A stretch of 64,000 nucleotides of DNA from Elusimicrobium simillimum (GCF_049639735.1 NZ_JBEVVA010000003.1:1364001-1428000), one strand, 5' to 3'. Counted from the stretch's first letter, positions 1 to 10,905 are shown. Notes: generated from the letters alone by a model not told the origin. Program-made: numbers and translations.

Positions 1-2753
1 TTAGAAGACGTAGTGGTAAACTTAAGGTTAAATTTTCCTTTCGCTGGCGCAATATATGTACTTCCACTAGCACCCAGAGTTAAGGTTGTGGATTTTTCAC
101 TCGGGGCACTCCAAGAAGTAATTTCTTTCTTATCCTGTCTTCCCAGGATGTCAACAATAGAAAACGGGGTCAGCGCGGTAACATTGCCGGAAGAATCCCT
201 GTCCACACATAATACTACGGCAATTACATCAGCGCCTATAACGCCGCTGCCGCCAACATATCTAATTTTATTGTCTTTAGGGCTGTACCAAAATGCGGAA
301 AGCGCGGCCGCTGGCTGCTCGTCCGCAACAAAGAAGCCATTATCAGCGCCTTCTATCAGCCCTTTACCCGCAGCGTTTATACCAACAAAAGCACGGCTTC
401 TGGCAGCAGCATAACTTTGCGTTATATTCGCCGGGACAGTATATACCGAAGTTATTTTAGTACCGTCAGCTGCCCTGCCTTGCGGCCATAAAAGTTTAAG
501 CCCAGCTTTTATGGTAAGCACATTACCCTCAATAGAATATATACCGTCAGGCGCGGCCAATATGCCGCACGATAACATAGCTGTATTAACCAGGTCCACA
601 TCAGCTTTTGCGTTAAAAAGCGCTTTCCCGGTATCAGATAAGTTAGACAAATCTTTATTTGCCAAAGCACTAAATTTACCCTCACCCGCTGCAGATAAGT
701 TGGACAAATCCTTATTAGCGCCGTTTATCTTGCTCTCCCCGGCCACAGACAAGTTAGACAAATCTTTATTTGCTTTATCTGCAGTAGCCGCAGCTATAGC
801 ACTTTCCAGCGCGGCCGTCTTAACATCTACTTGCGCTGCAGTATAATAATTAGCCAGTGTTACTATGTCCACTTTCCCGGCCAGACGCTCGTAAATATCC
901 TCCGGCAGTGAGCCCATTTTGCCTATCGGGTTCCATATCCCCAGCGTTTCATTCCACACGTAAATATAGTTATCAACGCCTACTAAATACGCGTCTTCTT
1001 TAGTACCCACAGGGTGCGCAGCTGACAGTTCTTCCGGCGTATCATAATGCGGCGCCTTTAAAGACGTCACTCCGCCCGGGTCACCCTTTTCGCCCTTAGG
1101 CCCCGCCGGGCCTATATCACTTTCAAACTCCCAGGAGTTCGGGCTTGCGGGTACAAAAACACCGCCCACAATTTGCCCTATATAAACGCCTGTATAAAGG
1201 CCCCATTCACTACCTGTGTATTTGTAGTTAAACTGAAAGTCTTTATTAAAAAATATTTTCCCGTCTTCAGTGGTTTGGGGGAAGCCGTGCCCGCCGTCTT
1301 GTTTAAATATTTCTGTCTTAAGCCTGTAATCTTGCATTAAGTAAACGTACCCGCCCTCAACATAATTCACAATCTTATCTGTTAAACGCAGTATTGTATC
1401 CTTAGGTATTCCGGCTTCAAACCCTTGCGCCATAGTCGCGTACAAATCGCCTTTTAAGGAAAATTCCACATCACCAGGCACCACAGCATATACAGCCAGT
1501 TCATAAACGTGCCAGCCGTTATTTACAACGTTTGTAGGGTCCCACGCTTTACCTATGGCTGTATTAGCCAGTATTCTTATGGCGTACGGGCCTGCAGGCA
1601 GCGCAACATTCGTCATATCAATTCTTCTTCTGATATATGGGTAGTCCTCGCCCTCAAAAGTTTTAACAGTGTTCCATGTTACCCCGTTATCAGGTGAAAC
1701 TTGAACAAGAATAGAACGCGCTGCATAGTCTGTACTTTGTTGAAATTCTATAGCTGTTACCGGGTACATAATATTTTTTTGTCCCAAATACGCCGTACCC
1801 GCTGCGGCCGCGCCCAGCTGCTTGCTTATCCAGGTATTTAAAATTGTCCAAACACCGTCAAACCCTTGCGCAAGATAGTCCGCATTATCGTAGAACTCCC
1901 CGCTGGAAATAGCGTTAGCCAACGTTGCAATATTAGTTTCATGTTCATTATCATGCTTAAGTTCTACCGCGCCGGAAATAACGCACTGCCTTCTTTGGTT
2001 ATAATAGCCCGCCATGCGGTAAGCTTCCTCAGCCCACTGCTTGGCCGAGCCGTCCGGGTATTCGTCAAGCCCGGCATTAGCGTATTTTTTAGCGTCTACG
2101 GCCGAGCGCCTGGCCATTTCGGCGTTATAAGAGGATGTGCTGGCCGCTTGTTGCGCCAATGTTTTAAATTCATAGGCATTATCTTTAAAAATCCCGGCGT
2201 TAAGTTCTGAGTCTTTTGCATTGCTTTCACTGCTTTTAGCTTTTTCTTCAGATGTTACTGCTTTTTCCGCGCTTTCCTGCGCAATAATGCTGGCGCGGCC
2301 TACTTCCGCAGCCAACCTCTCTAAGCGCGCTATAAGGTCTTTAGGGTCCTCTAACGGGCTGCCATACGGCGCCTGCAGCATACGCTTTTGCTCATACTTA
2401 AGTTCTTGTATACGCATGGCCACAATATCCAGGGCATACTCAATAGAAGCAGGGCTGTAGTCGCCCAAGTTCTGCAGTACAATTTCATTTTGCCCAAGCG
2501 GCGTTTCCCTTATAATAAGCAGGCGTTCTTTATCTGTTAAAGGCGCAAGTGGGCTGCTCTCCATTGGGTAAATAATTGTTTTTGTCGCCGCTACAACGGT
2601 AAAAGAATCTACTATTACCGTTTCCGTTCCGTCTTCAGCAATTTTGATAATTTTTAAATCATCAATATTTCTTAAACGAAAGTCCCACTGCCACTGTCTG
2701 TTTATCCCGTAGCCGTATTTCGGTATAGGGTTGTATGTTTCCTGTAAACTCAT
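1..2753 (-). CDS. Phage tail fibre, T7 gp17-like N-terminus (partial, runs off left edge)
   Basis: The frame stays open from the ATG at 2753 to the window edge, giving about 917 residues without a stop. The first ~135 residues (MSLQETYNPIPKYGYG, later LLIIRETPLGQNEIV and ALDIVAMRIQELKYEQ) match the T7 gp17 N-terminal domain that fixes the fibre to the tail. An Ala-rich coiled stretch follows, then a collagen-like GPAGPKGEKGDPG segment near residues 543-556 and three ANKDLSNLS-type repeats near residues 655-710, typical of trimeric fibres. The start shares one base with the stop of the ejection-protein gene, as expected for gp16-gp17 order. The receptor-binding tip is outside the window. Confidence 0.85.
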   Translation of the reverse strand, partial: MSLQETYNPIPKYGYGINRQWQWDFRLRNIDDLKIIKIAEDGTETVIVDSFTVVAATKTIIYPMESSPLAPLTDKERLLIIRETPLGQNEIVLQNLGDYSPASIEYALDIVAMRIQELKYEQKRMLQAPYGSPLEDPKDLIARLERLAAEVGRASIIAQESAEKAVTSEEKAKSSESNAKDSELNAGIFKDNAYEFKTLAQQAASTSSYNAEMARRSAVDAKKYANAGLDEYPDGSAKQWAEEAYRMAGYYNQRRQCVISGAVELKHDNEHETNIATLANAISSGEFYDNADYLAQGFDGVWTILNTWISKQLGAAAAGTAYLGQKNIMYPVTAIEFQQSTDYAARSILVQVSPDNGVTWNTVKTFEGEDYPYIRRRIDMTNVALPAGPYAIRILANTAIGKAWDPTNVVNNGWHVYELAVYAVVPGDVEFSLKGDLYATMAQGFEAGIPKDTILRLTDKIVNYVEGGYVYLMQDYRLKTEIFKQDGGHGFPQTTEDGKIFFNKDFQFNYKYTGSEWGLYTGVYIGQIVGGVFVPASPNSWEFESDIGPAGPKGEKGDPGGVTSLKAPHYDTPEELSAAHPVGTKEDAYLVGVDNYIYVWNETLGIWNPIGKMGSLPEDIYERLAGKVDIVTLANYYTAAQVDVKTAALESAIAAATADKANKDLSNLSVAGESKINGANKDLSNLSAAGEGKFSALANKDLSNLSDTGKALFNAKADVDLVNTAMLSCGILAAPDGIYSIEGNVLTIKAGLKLLWPQGRAADGTKITSVYTVPANITQSYAAARSRAFVGINAAGKGLIEGADNGFFVADEQPAAALSAFWYSPKDNKIRYVGGSGVIGADVIAVVLCVDRDSSGNVTALTPFSIVDILGRQDKKEITSWSAPSEKSTTLTLGASGSTYIAPAKGKFNLKFTTTSS

Positions 2754-5700
2754 TATTTTTTCCTCTCTTTTTTACGTCTTCTTCTTGCCAAATCTCTCAA
2801 CTCAAAATCCATGTCACCCTGGTAAATGTCTACAAAGTTAAAAAGTAAAGCATTAAAATAATTAGGGTACACAAACCACAGGCTGGCCGCCGTGGTGCTG
2901 CGCTCGGCAAGGTTTTGGTAATCTATTTCCTCACCCTTAATCAACTTACGCGCGCTGCTTAGCATTGTTTTTGCGGGCAGTATAGTGGCCTTATCAAGCG
3001 CCGTATTAAGCGGGTTTTTGCCTGAACTGTACATATTATCCAGCCCCAACAAGTCACCGCCTATAAGCGGCGCGGCCTCTTTAGTAAAAGGCGTTAACCC
3101 GCTGGCATACCTTAACATGGTATTGCCAAGCCACTTGTACCACTCCTCGTCTTCGTCAGGTATATTAAATGACAGTATTTCACTAAGCGCTGCGAACAAT
3201 ACAAACTTTTGAAAGCAAAACCAAAACAGCCTGACATATTCTTTGCGGTGTATATCTCTGCCTGTTTCACGCATAATTTTGTTAAGCTCTTTGTTAAAAA
3301 ATGTCATAAACGGCGTAATCATTTTTACCCAAACATTGCGGCTTCTTTGTATGCTGGCGGTATTATATTTACGGCCGCTGCCTACCGTTCTGTCCACCAC
3401 CATATTGGCGCGGCGTACAGCTTCTTCTTCTGTCAGCTGCATTTCGTTAATACCCTGTTCATAAGCAATTTTCCATGCGGGCAGCATAGATATATTGTCG
3501 GTAGTATTCATTAGCCAGTTAGCCACGTTAGACAGTCTGTCTTGCCCTAACTCCAGCGGGTTTTGGTATTCCGCAATTTGGCGCAGCGTATAATCAGCTG
3601 CGGCCGCGCGGTCTCTCATAAGCTGGCTTTTTGCAAAAATAGCTTCCTTATATGTCCTGCCCTTAGTGGTGTTTAAAATCATTTCTGTTAACATTGACCT
3701 GCTTTCAAGTATGGTTTTGGCCACTTCTTTTTTACCAAAACCGTCTACCACGTTTTCAAGCGTTCCAAAGTTAGACAGGTTCTGAAATAAAATACCCGGG
3801 TTAAACGCTAATGACGACACGCCCATACCGCGCCTTAAATGGTTTATAGCCACTTCCACAGCTTCTATTGTTCCGGCTTCTCGCAGCCCGCCGCCCAACA
3901 TCATGCGGTAGTTGTCTATTTCCCTAAAATCCAAGTCACCTACAGTAGCGCGCAAAAGTTCGGCAAACTCGGTACGTCTAAAAAGCGCGTTCCAGTCATT
4001 CACAATTTCCCTAAAACATACGTCGTGCACTTGGTCCGCTATATTTTTGTACAGGTCCATAAAATCAACGCTTATGGGGTAGGTTACATTTTGCCTTGCT
4101 TGCACGTTGCCGCTGTCTGTGTAATAATTTTTAGCGGGTATATTTCTAAGTTTTTCCTGTTCTTCATATTTATATTTAGCTATAGTGCGCCTGTCCATAA
4201 TACGCGGGTAATAGCCGCCGCTTACATATTTTGTTTTACCGTCAGCGGTGTTAATAGCAAAAGGGCTTGCTTCAATTTTAGGCGGGGCAAAGCCGCGCAC
4301 ACGTTCCTCTAAAGCAAACTGCTCTTTACCTATTACTTCTAACGCGTTCCATATAGCCTGCGCGACATCCCAATGCGCGGCCGTTAAGTATTTTTCAAAC
4401 CAGCCGTTTAGCATAAACTCAGCGCTTTCCGTCCACTGCTCAAAGCTTCCCGTCCAGTCTGAAATAGGCTCGGCAAACAACACTTTTTTATTACTTTCGT
4501 TACCGTAGTTTAAGGCTAGTGTAAATAACTCCAGTTCTGTTAACGTCATGCCGTCGTCTAAATCTAATTTACGCACAGACATTTCTTTTAACCTCTCACG
4601 CCCCAGCCCGTTTTCCAGCACGGCGGTTATTGTGTTTATAAAACTTCTTATCATTTGGCTTTCTTTATCGGCCGCCACGTCTACAGGCGCGGCAAATAAA
4701 TCCCTAAAATACCCGGTGTCTTTATAGCCGTCAATTTTATATACAATAGTATCCATTGTTTTTAACCATGGCCAAAGCCCGCCAAACACCTTTTTAAATA
4801 CAAACAACACACCGCGTTTTTCTTTGGTACTTTGGCGTATTTTTTCTTTATTTCTGGCAATGACAGCCGGGCTAAAGTTATGTTTAAGTTCTTCAGTCAG
4901 CAGGTTAATTGTCTCGGTAATATCCTTACCGCGCGCAATCTTTTGAAACGTGTTCATTCTGTTAGAAGATGTCTGCAAAGTTTTTAAGGTAGAAATAACA
5001 TCCGCCAATTCCTCATAAGTAAGTTCTTTGTAGGGCTTAGTGTTGCGCTCGTCCAGCACAAACTGCGGCAGCGCGGGCATATTAAGCTCTTTAGTCATAT
5101 TTTGCGCGTATTCAAATAATGCTATTTCATGCGCGCCCTGCGCGTAGTCTTTACGCGGGAAGCCAAAGCGCGCTAATATCTCCGCCATTTGCTCAAAGTT
5201 AGCCCTGTTTTTAAAAGTCTTTTGTGGCGTAATTTGCATTTCACGTAAATATCTTCTTTTAGCTTCAATATCTTTTTTAACAATTACGGCTTCGGCGGCT
5301 ATAGCCTGCCACAATAGCTGCTTCATTTTATGGCCCATAGCTTTAATATTTTCATTCACCCGGCTGTAAAGTCCGGCTTTTTTAGCTTCCTGTATAGCCA
5401 TGCTGTACGGGCTGCGGAAGTTGCCCGCCTTGCCTATTACCTGTTTGGCCAGGTACGCCTTTGCCTTAATGCGGTATCTTTGTTTATAGTTTGTAATAAA
5501 CTCTTTATTCGCAGCTTCCGGCAGCAGCCCGCGCACTTTATCTTGCAGTATTTTAAATTCAATTACCGCTTCGTCCTGTATACGCTCGTCTTTTAATATT
5601 ATTTCCCTGGCCTTATCCTCAAGCGCTTGCGGGTTACCTAGCAGGCTGCCGTAGTCTTTCATGGCAGCGTCAAGGCGCGCGGCAACTTCTTCCTCAATAG

Positions 5701-8700
5701 GGCGCAGCTGCGCAAGCTTTCCGGCCATATCAATCTCACTTTCAAACAAGTCGGCGTTTAACTCATACAATCTGTTAAAGCGTGTAGCGTCCAACGCGCT
5801 AAGCTTGCCGTCCAAATAGTCCTGCGCCACGCCGCCCGGGTAACGTTTAAATTCAAAGCGTACAATGTCGGCCGCTTTATAATCCACGTCTTCTTTTATC
5901 TCTTTTCTTATTTTCTTTTCGGCGGCTTTTTGGTAGCGGCTTCTTTTACGCTGCTCACCCTCTGTTAATTCTTTCATTAACAGCGCAAACAGTTCAAGTT
6001 TTGCCTTTTCTTTGGCGGCCTCGTCCAATCCGCCCAATATTATAGAACTGGCTATTTTGCTGTCTTCAGCCAGCGTAGCTCTGTCTATAGCGTCTTCAGC
6101 GGCAAGCAGGCGGTCCATAACATTGGCAATATCGTCACTTAAAACAAGGCCCTCAGCCACAATACCGTTTTTATAAACTTTTACAAGCCACTTCCTAATA
6201 TCAGCAAACAGTTTTTTAAGCCCGGGCACAGGCGCTTTACCTTGCATAAGGTAGGCTTCAAACCCGCGCGCAAACATTTCTTCCTGGTGGTATTGCACCG
6301 CCCTGGCCGCTTCGCTGTCCATAGAAGCCGCGCCAAGCGCAACATCTTTTACAAATTCTTTACCGCCTCGCTGTTCTATTTCTTTAAGTACGGCCGCGCG
6401 TTGCGCAAGGGTAAGGCGGCCGTCTTTTTTTATAGCTTCAACAACAAAGTCATATCCCTCGCCCTGCCACTTTTTAAGCGTGTCAAAATCTTTCTGCATA
6501 GCTTCAGTAATTTGCCCGGCCGCTACCAAATTTCTTAAATCGTCAGAAATATAGTGCGCCACCTCATGTAGCAAGGTAGAAAAGTTAGCATGCTCAGTCA
6601 GGTGTATAACAGGGTTGCCCTGCTCGTCTTTAAGAAAAGCGCCTTGTACTCTGCTTTCATTTTCCTGCAGCTTAATATTTTGTTTGTTGGAATCAAGCCC
6701 AAACACAGACATAATACCGTTCTTAAGCTTATCCCACAAAGATGTTTCCGCCTGCGCAATAGCGCGTTGCTCCTGCACATCCAACAGATTTATAGCAGTA
6801 TCATCGAAAACAACATAATTATAACTACCGTCACCCTGATTGCGTGAAGAACCATCTAAATATCTAATACCCTTAATATTAAAATCATTAAGTTTTTTAG
6901 AAGCTTTTTCTTCTGAATCAAAAGCTAGAGATAGCATATGATAATAATAAGAACCCTTAGCAGCACTTAGATAAGTATCTATATTCTCTGCGCCATTTCC
7001 TGGTCCCAAAAATATTCTTTTTTCGCGGGAATCCAAACTAGCTGCTAGTTGTTTAAAAATTTCCTTATTCTTAATGCTAAGCCCTTTATCCCAATCAAGC
7101 AAAACATTGTTTTCTGGAATATCTACTGTATAAAGTTTGCTTTCAACATCAAAATCTATTTCATTATCCTCTGAAAGTGTATTAAGATAGCCATAAATAT
7201 CTTGTTCAAGCTTATAATTTAGAGATTTTTTTCCATAAGAGGACAAACGTTCTTTTGTTTCAGCAACAGCGCCGATATAACCATAGTCATAAATTCTACG
7301 AACTGCAGTTATTTTTTCCTCTCCTGTTACGCGCACTCCATCAACCGTAGGTCTTTCTTTTCCAAGACGATTTTTATACCATTGAGCCACTTCTTTTTTA
7401 CCAGCAAAATATAATCCCCAACCATATGCCTGGACTCCCTCCCCACTTCCAATTTTGTCAAGGTTAAAACTATTAAAAGTATGGGGTGAGCCATGAAAAG
7501 CCATTTGATAGCTAACAGAACCACCCTTGATTTTTTGTTGTTTATCCGCTATACTATTTACAGTTCCTTCCTGCCCGGGGCCTACAATGTTCCCCGGTGA
7601 TGTGGAAGGGACTTCTTTTTGCTTAAGGCTCATTAACGTATAAAACTTTTTATTATTCTTTGTCTCGCCAATATCGGCCTGTATTAAATACTTTTTCTCA
7701 CCAATATTTACAAACCCTTTAAGATAGTGAAACCTTATAAAATCGTCTTTTCTTTCACCCTTTTCAAAGTAGCGTGAAGCGCCGTCATAATTAGCGTTTT
7801 TAATAAAATCTAAAAGCTTAGGCAGCAATCTAAGTTTAATGGCGTTGCCCTGGGCGCTTTTCAGCTTTTCCCAGCCTTTCCCGGTAACTATAATATTCCC
7901 TATGTCCGCCCTCTCCGTGCCTTTACCCTGCAGTTCTTTTTGGTAGTATTCTTTAGCGGCAAGCTTAAGGTCAGAATATTTAGTTAAATCCTTACCGGAA
8001 TATTCTTCAAGTTCACGGCCGCTTAACTCAACAACAGGCGCTTTCGGCACCTCTGTTTGAAAAGGCACATCCGCCGTGCTTGGAACATTAGCCCCTAAAT
8101 TTTGATCGGATTTTAAAGCTTCGGCCGTTAGCTCGTGCTCCGCCAGCGCAGCGTCGCCAATTTCCACGCCCTGCGCCGCCAGGTCTTTAAGCAGCATTTT
8201 GTGAAACTCGCGGTATTCTTTACCATTGGGCAGCTTTACACGCCCCTCTTTTTCCCAAGCTGCTTTAAATTCCTGCGCTGTCATATTGCCCATATTGTTT
8301 ACAACCGAAGCAAGGTCTTTTGCGCTGACCCTACCTCTTTGCCCTGGCGCTACGTAAGCGCTTATTTCGCCATTTAACGCGTTTAAAAGGGTATTAACGT
8401 CAGGTGTTACACCAGCTTCCAAATATTGCGGGTATTTACCGCCCTCAAAAATGGAGTACGCCATTTCACCCGGCGCGCGGCCGCCGGGCCGCACAACGCC
8501 CTTTGCCGCGCTTTCTTTATCTGTAAAATTTGCAAACTCGCCGCTTTCGGCAATACCGTCAATATTAATGCCGCCCAGGCTTATTATTTCGTCTATTACA
8601 GGCGTAAGGCTGCCCTGCTGCTGCATTTCAAAGTTTTCTTTAATAGCGGTGGTTTCATTTACAATCTCTCTTGCTATCATACTAGCCATAGTCGCCAAGT

Positions 8701-10903
8701 TCTTTTGTCTCGCACTTAACTCTGTTTGTATTTTAGGCAGCTTAAAATTAACTTCAGTTTCTGTTTTATCAATGTCCAAACCCTTAGCTTTAACCGCTGT
8801 ATAAAGCCCTACAATTTTAGCGGCCGCAGTTTTGTTTTGCTCCCATTGTGCTGCGGTTATGTTCTCCGGGCGCGCGGCTTTATTAAAGTTTTCTAAAAGG
8901 CGGCTTTCTGTATACTGCGCTACCTCTTGCGCTTCAGTATTGTTTTTTATGCTTTCCTGCAGCTTTTGCACCACATCCATACTGGCGGCGCGCTCCATGT
9001 CCGCAACTTCATTTACGCTCAAGTCTTCAGGCTTAAATTTAACATCGTTTTTAAGCTGCTCATATAAGCTTTTATTATTCTTAGCCACAGTACGCGCAAG
9101 CATGGTCCACTTAGCGGTAGGTATTTGTATATACGGCGTGTCCAGGCTGTCGCTTAGCGCCGCCTCATCCGCTATACCCAGTTCGCTTACCGCTGCCTGC
9201 ACGTCTTGCGTTGTGGCGCTTAGCACTTGGTAAAGCGCGTCTTTATTCATATAAATATCGCTTACGCCTTGCGTTTCTGCAATATCTTGCAGCACTACTT
9301 TAGCCGCGTCAGGGTTTTTGTCGGCAATTTCCATATTGTCGGCCGCGTTTACAAAAGCTTCAGCGTTACGCTGCGCGGCGTTGGCTGTCGCCCTCAAATT
9401 CATATGGTTGTAATATGACGCGCCGCCGCCCAAAATAACCATTGGTATAACGCCAGTCAGCGTAGGTACTATAACCTGCGCGGCCTGCGCTATTTTTTCG
9501 TCGTCAGATAATTTTCTAAATTCCCATGCCTGGCGGTCTTCGGGTGAAAGTAAGTGCAAGTTTTTATCAATTTCATTTACGCTCAGCCCGTATCTTGTTT
9601 TAAGGTTAAACGCTATATCCATAGCTTCGGCAAAATCATAGCCCGGGTTTTCTTTCAACCTGTTGCCGCCCTCTATACTTACTACTTCCTGCGTAAACTC
9701 CGTGGCAGGCTCGGTAAACAAAACACCGCCGCTGGCAAGCGCCTTTTTTACCGCGTTGCCAAAACTCATGTTTTCAAATTGTGACGGGTTTTGCGCGATA
9801 TATCCTACAGCCTTACCAAGCGCGGGGTATTCTTTAGCAGCCGCGCCAAAAGCCGGGTTAGCAATAACACTTTTTATACTCTTTCCGGCAACACCCCTTA
9901 AAGCTTTAGTTGCGGGCTTAAGCACACCGCCCACAATAATAACGTCCCCGGCCACCTCAATACCAGCGCTTATCACCCCTACGTTTCTGGCCATGCTCCA
10001 CGCTGCGGCCGAATCTATTTTATTACCGTTTATATCCGTATAATCCCTATACTCCAGGTAAGCAAGCCCGGCTTCCATTTGGTATGCGTCCCTGCCCATA
10101 CCAAAAAGCAATCCGCCCTGTGCGCCCACTTTCGCGCCGCCTATCATACCGGGCACCACACCGGGGCCGCCTGTAGCTATAGCGCCGCCTACGCCGCCCA
10201 CAACCGCGCCGCCCAGGCCACCAGCCACAGCCCACGGCCCGCCATACACCATACTTGCGCCTATTTGTGTGCTTGTTTCACCCATGTTATAGGCCCAGTT
10301 ACCGCTAAAAAAGTTTTTTTCTTTTTCATTATGCTGCGGTATACTCATTATTTCAGACTGCAGCCTGTTTATTTTTTCAAGTTCTTGGGAATAGTCCGCG
10401 CCCTTGCCCTCTTTTTTAGCCATATTAACGGCCGTTTTAGCTATTTGTCTTTGTTTTAGCGCCAGGCTGCCGCCGTTTATGGTGCTTCTTAAATATCTTT
10501 CCGCTGCGCCCATTTTACCGTAATAGCTTTTAATATACGGTTCAACCTTAGCGTCGGCCATATACTTTACGGTGCTGGGGTTAGCTGTTTCATTATTTGC
10601 AAAAACGCTTAACTCGTACAAGTCTTTTTGTTGTCTTATATTGTCCAAGTTGGCATACACCACCTCAACAGGCGTGCCAAACACTTTTGACAGCCTTGCA
10701 GCTTCATTCATACCCTCACTGTCAATATCTTTGTTTTTGTGGTAAAGTTCCACAATTTCCTTACGCCTGGTATTACCATAACTAAGGCGCGGCAACCCCT
10801 CTGCGTAGCTGGCGGGCGCGGCCGTTGCGGCCGGGTTGTCCTCTGCTGCGGGTTTATAATCAAGTTTAGGTAGTGTGCTTGCGTAATTATTGTTGTTTTC
10901 CAT
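2753..10903 (-). CDS. Giant polyvalent ejection (internal virion) protein, gp16 position
   Basis: A 2716-residue protein lying between the gp15-like and tail-fibre genes, the place of T7 gp16, which is injected and spans the envelope to bring DNA in. Residues ~107-202 form a domain copied in the membrane protein at 34564. Residues ~207-270 are a glycine-zipper-like hydrophobic stretch. Residues ~1000-1095 resemble a small polyvalent-protein nuclease/associated domain. Residues ~1134-1382 (FHGSPHTFNSF, GWGLYFAGKKEVAQWY, YNYVVFDD) look like an ADP-ribosyltransferase-type polyvalent domain. HEVAH at 1446-1450 is a zinc-metallopeptidase motif. The C-terminal third resembles large polyvalent-protein-associated domains. 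I see no lytic transglycosylase motif, unlike T7 gp16. Individual domain names are from memory and less sure than the overall role. Confidence 0.8.
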   Translation of the reverse strand: MENNNNYASTLPKLDYKPAAEDNPAATAAPASYAEGLPRLSYGNTRRKEIVELYHKNKDIDSEGMNEAARLSKVFGTPVEVVYANLDNIRQQKDLYELSVFANNETANPSTVKYMADAKVEPYIKSYYGKMGAAERYLRSTINGGSLALKQRQIAKTAVNMAKKEGKGADYSQELEKINRLQSEIMSIPQHNEKEKNFFSGNWAYNMGETSTQIGASMVYGGPWAVAGGLGGAVVGGVGGAIATGGPGVVPGMIGGAKVGAQGGLLFGMGRDAYQMEAGLAYLEYRDYTDINGNKIDSAAAWSMARNVGVISAGIEVAGDVIIVGGVLKPATKALRGVAGKSIKSVIANPAFGAAAKEYPALGKAVGYIAQNPSQFENMSFGNAVKKALASGGVLFTEPATEFTQEVVSIEGGNRLKENPGYDFAEAMDIAFNLKTRYGLSVNEIDKNLHLLSPEDRQAWEFRKLSDDEKIAQAAQVIVPTLTGVIPMVILGGGASYYNHMNLRATANAAQRNAEAFVNAADNMEIADKNPDAAKVVLQDIAETQGVSDIYMNKDALYQVLSATTQDVQAAVSELGIADEAALSDSLDTPYIQIPTAKWTMLARTVAKNNKSLYEQLKNDVKFKPEDLSVNEVADMERAASMDVVQKLQESIKNNTEAQEVAQYTESRLLENFNKAARPENITAAQWEQNKTAAAKIVGLYTAVKAKGLDIDKTETEVNFKLPKIQTELSARQKNLATMASMIAREIVNETTAIKENFEMQQQGSLTPVIDEIISLGGINIDGIAESGEFANFTDKESAAKGVVRPGGRAPGEMAYSIFEGGKYPQYLEAGVTPDVNTLLNALNGEISAYVAPGQRGRVSAKDLASVVNNMGNMTAQEFKAAWEKEGRVKLPNGKEYREFHKMLLKDLAAQGVEIGDAALAEHELTAEALKSDQNLGANVPSTADVPFQTEVPKAPVVELSGRELEEYSGKDLTKYSDLKLAAKEYYQKELQGKGTERADIGNIIVTGKGWEKLKSAQGNAIKLRLLPKLLDFIKNANYDGASRYFEKGERKDDFIRFHYLKGFVNIGEKKYLIQADIGETKNNKKFYTLMSLKQKEVPSTSPGNIVGPGQEGTVNSIADKQQKIKGGSVSYQMAFHGSPHTFNSFNLDKIGSGEGVQAYGWGLYFAGKKEVAQWYKNRLGKERPTVDGVRVTGEEKITAVRRIYDYGYIGAVAETKERLSSYGKKSLNYKLEQDIYGYLNTLSEDNEIDFDVESKLYTVDIPENNVLLDWDKGLSIKNKEIFKQLAASLDSREKRIFLGPGNGAENIDTYLSAAKGSYYYHMLSLAFDSEEKASKKLNDFNIKGIRYLDGSSRNQGDGSYNYVVFDDTAINLLDVQEQRAIAQAETSLWDKLKNGIMSVFGLDSNKQNIKLQENESRVQGAFLKDEQGNPVIHLTEHANFSTLLHEVAHYISDDLRNLVAAGQITEAMQKDFDTLKKWQGEGYDFVVEAIKKDGRLTLAQRAAVLKEIEQRGGKEFVKDVALGAASMDSEAARAVQYHQEEMFARGFEAYLMQGKAPVPGLKKLFADIRKWLVKVYKNGIVAEGLVLSDDIANVMDRLLAAEDAIDRATLAEDSKIASSIILGGLDEAAKEKAKLELFALLMKELTEGEQRKRSRYQKAAEKKIRKEIKEDVDYKAADIVRFEFKRYPGGVAQDYLDGKLSALDATRFNRLYELNADLFESEIDMAGKLAQLRPIEEEVAARLDAAMKDYGSLLGNPQALEDKAREIILKDERIQDEAVIEFKILQDKVRGLLPEAANKEFITNYKQRYRIKAKAYLAKQVIGKAGNFRSPYSMAIQEAKKAGLYSRVNENIKAMGHKMKQLLWQAIAAEAVIVKKDIEAKRRYLREMQITPQKTFKNRANFEQMAEILARFGFPRKDYAQGAHEIALFEYAQNMTKELNMPALPQFVLDERNTKPYKELTYEELADVISTLKTLQTSSNRMNTFQKIARGKDITETINLLTEELKHNFSPAVIARNKEKIRQSTKEKRGVLFVFKKVFGGLWPWLKTMDTIVYKIDGYKDTGYFRDLFAAPVDVAADKESQMIRSFINTITAVLENGLGRERLKEMSVRKLDLDDGMTLTELELFTLALNYGNESNKKVLFAEPISDWTGSFEQWTESAEFMLNGWFEKYLTAAHWDVAQAIWNALEVIGKEQFALEERVRGFAPPKIEASPFAINTADGKTKYVSGGYYPRIMDRRTIAKYKYEEQEKLRNIPAKNYYTDSGNVQARQNVTYPISVDFMDLYKNIADQVHDVCFREIVNDWNALFRRTEFAELLRATVGDLDFREIDNYRMMLGGGLREAGTIEAVEVAINHLRRGMGVSSLAFNPGILFQNLSNFGTLENVVDGFGKKEVAKTILESRSMLTEMILNTTKGRTYKEAIFAKSQLMRDRAAAADYTLRQIAEYQNPLELGQDRLSNVANWLMNTTDNISMLPAWKIAYEQGINEMQLTEEEAVRRANMVVDRTVGSGRKYNTASIQRSRNVWVKMITPFMTFFNKELNKIMRETGRDIHRKEYVRLFWFCFQKFVLFAALSEILSFNIPDEDEEWYKWLGNTMLRYASGLTPFTKEAAPLIGGDLLGLDNMYSSGKNPLNTALDKATILPAKTMLSSARKLIKGEEIDYQNLAERSTTAASLWFVYPNYFNALLFNFVDIYQGDMDFELRDLARRRRKKERKK
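6760..7510 (-). other. AT-rich ART-type domain island inside the ejection-protein gene
   Basis: This stretch, which encodes the FHGSPHTFNSF...VVFDDTA domain, is visibly richer in A+T than the gene around it. Three 60-base lines at 6841-7020 have 25, 30 and 37% GC by hand count, against 47% for the line at 6001. Codon choice also shifts toward A/T third positions. The reading frame is unbroken, so this looks like a domain cassette acquired from another source. Confidence 0.6.
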
Positions 10904-10905
10904 AG

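Noticed and set aside
655..780. Short repeats (AAGTTGGACAAATC-like) as a CRISPR or recombination site
   Set aside because: They encode the ANKDLSNLS repeats of the tail fibre in frame.
2985..10785. Many rightward frames opposite the giant ejection gene
   Set aside because: All are shadows of an unbroken 2716-codon frame with family motifs.
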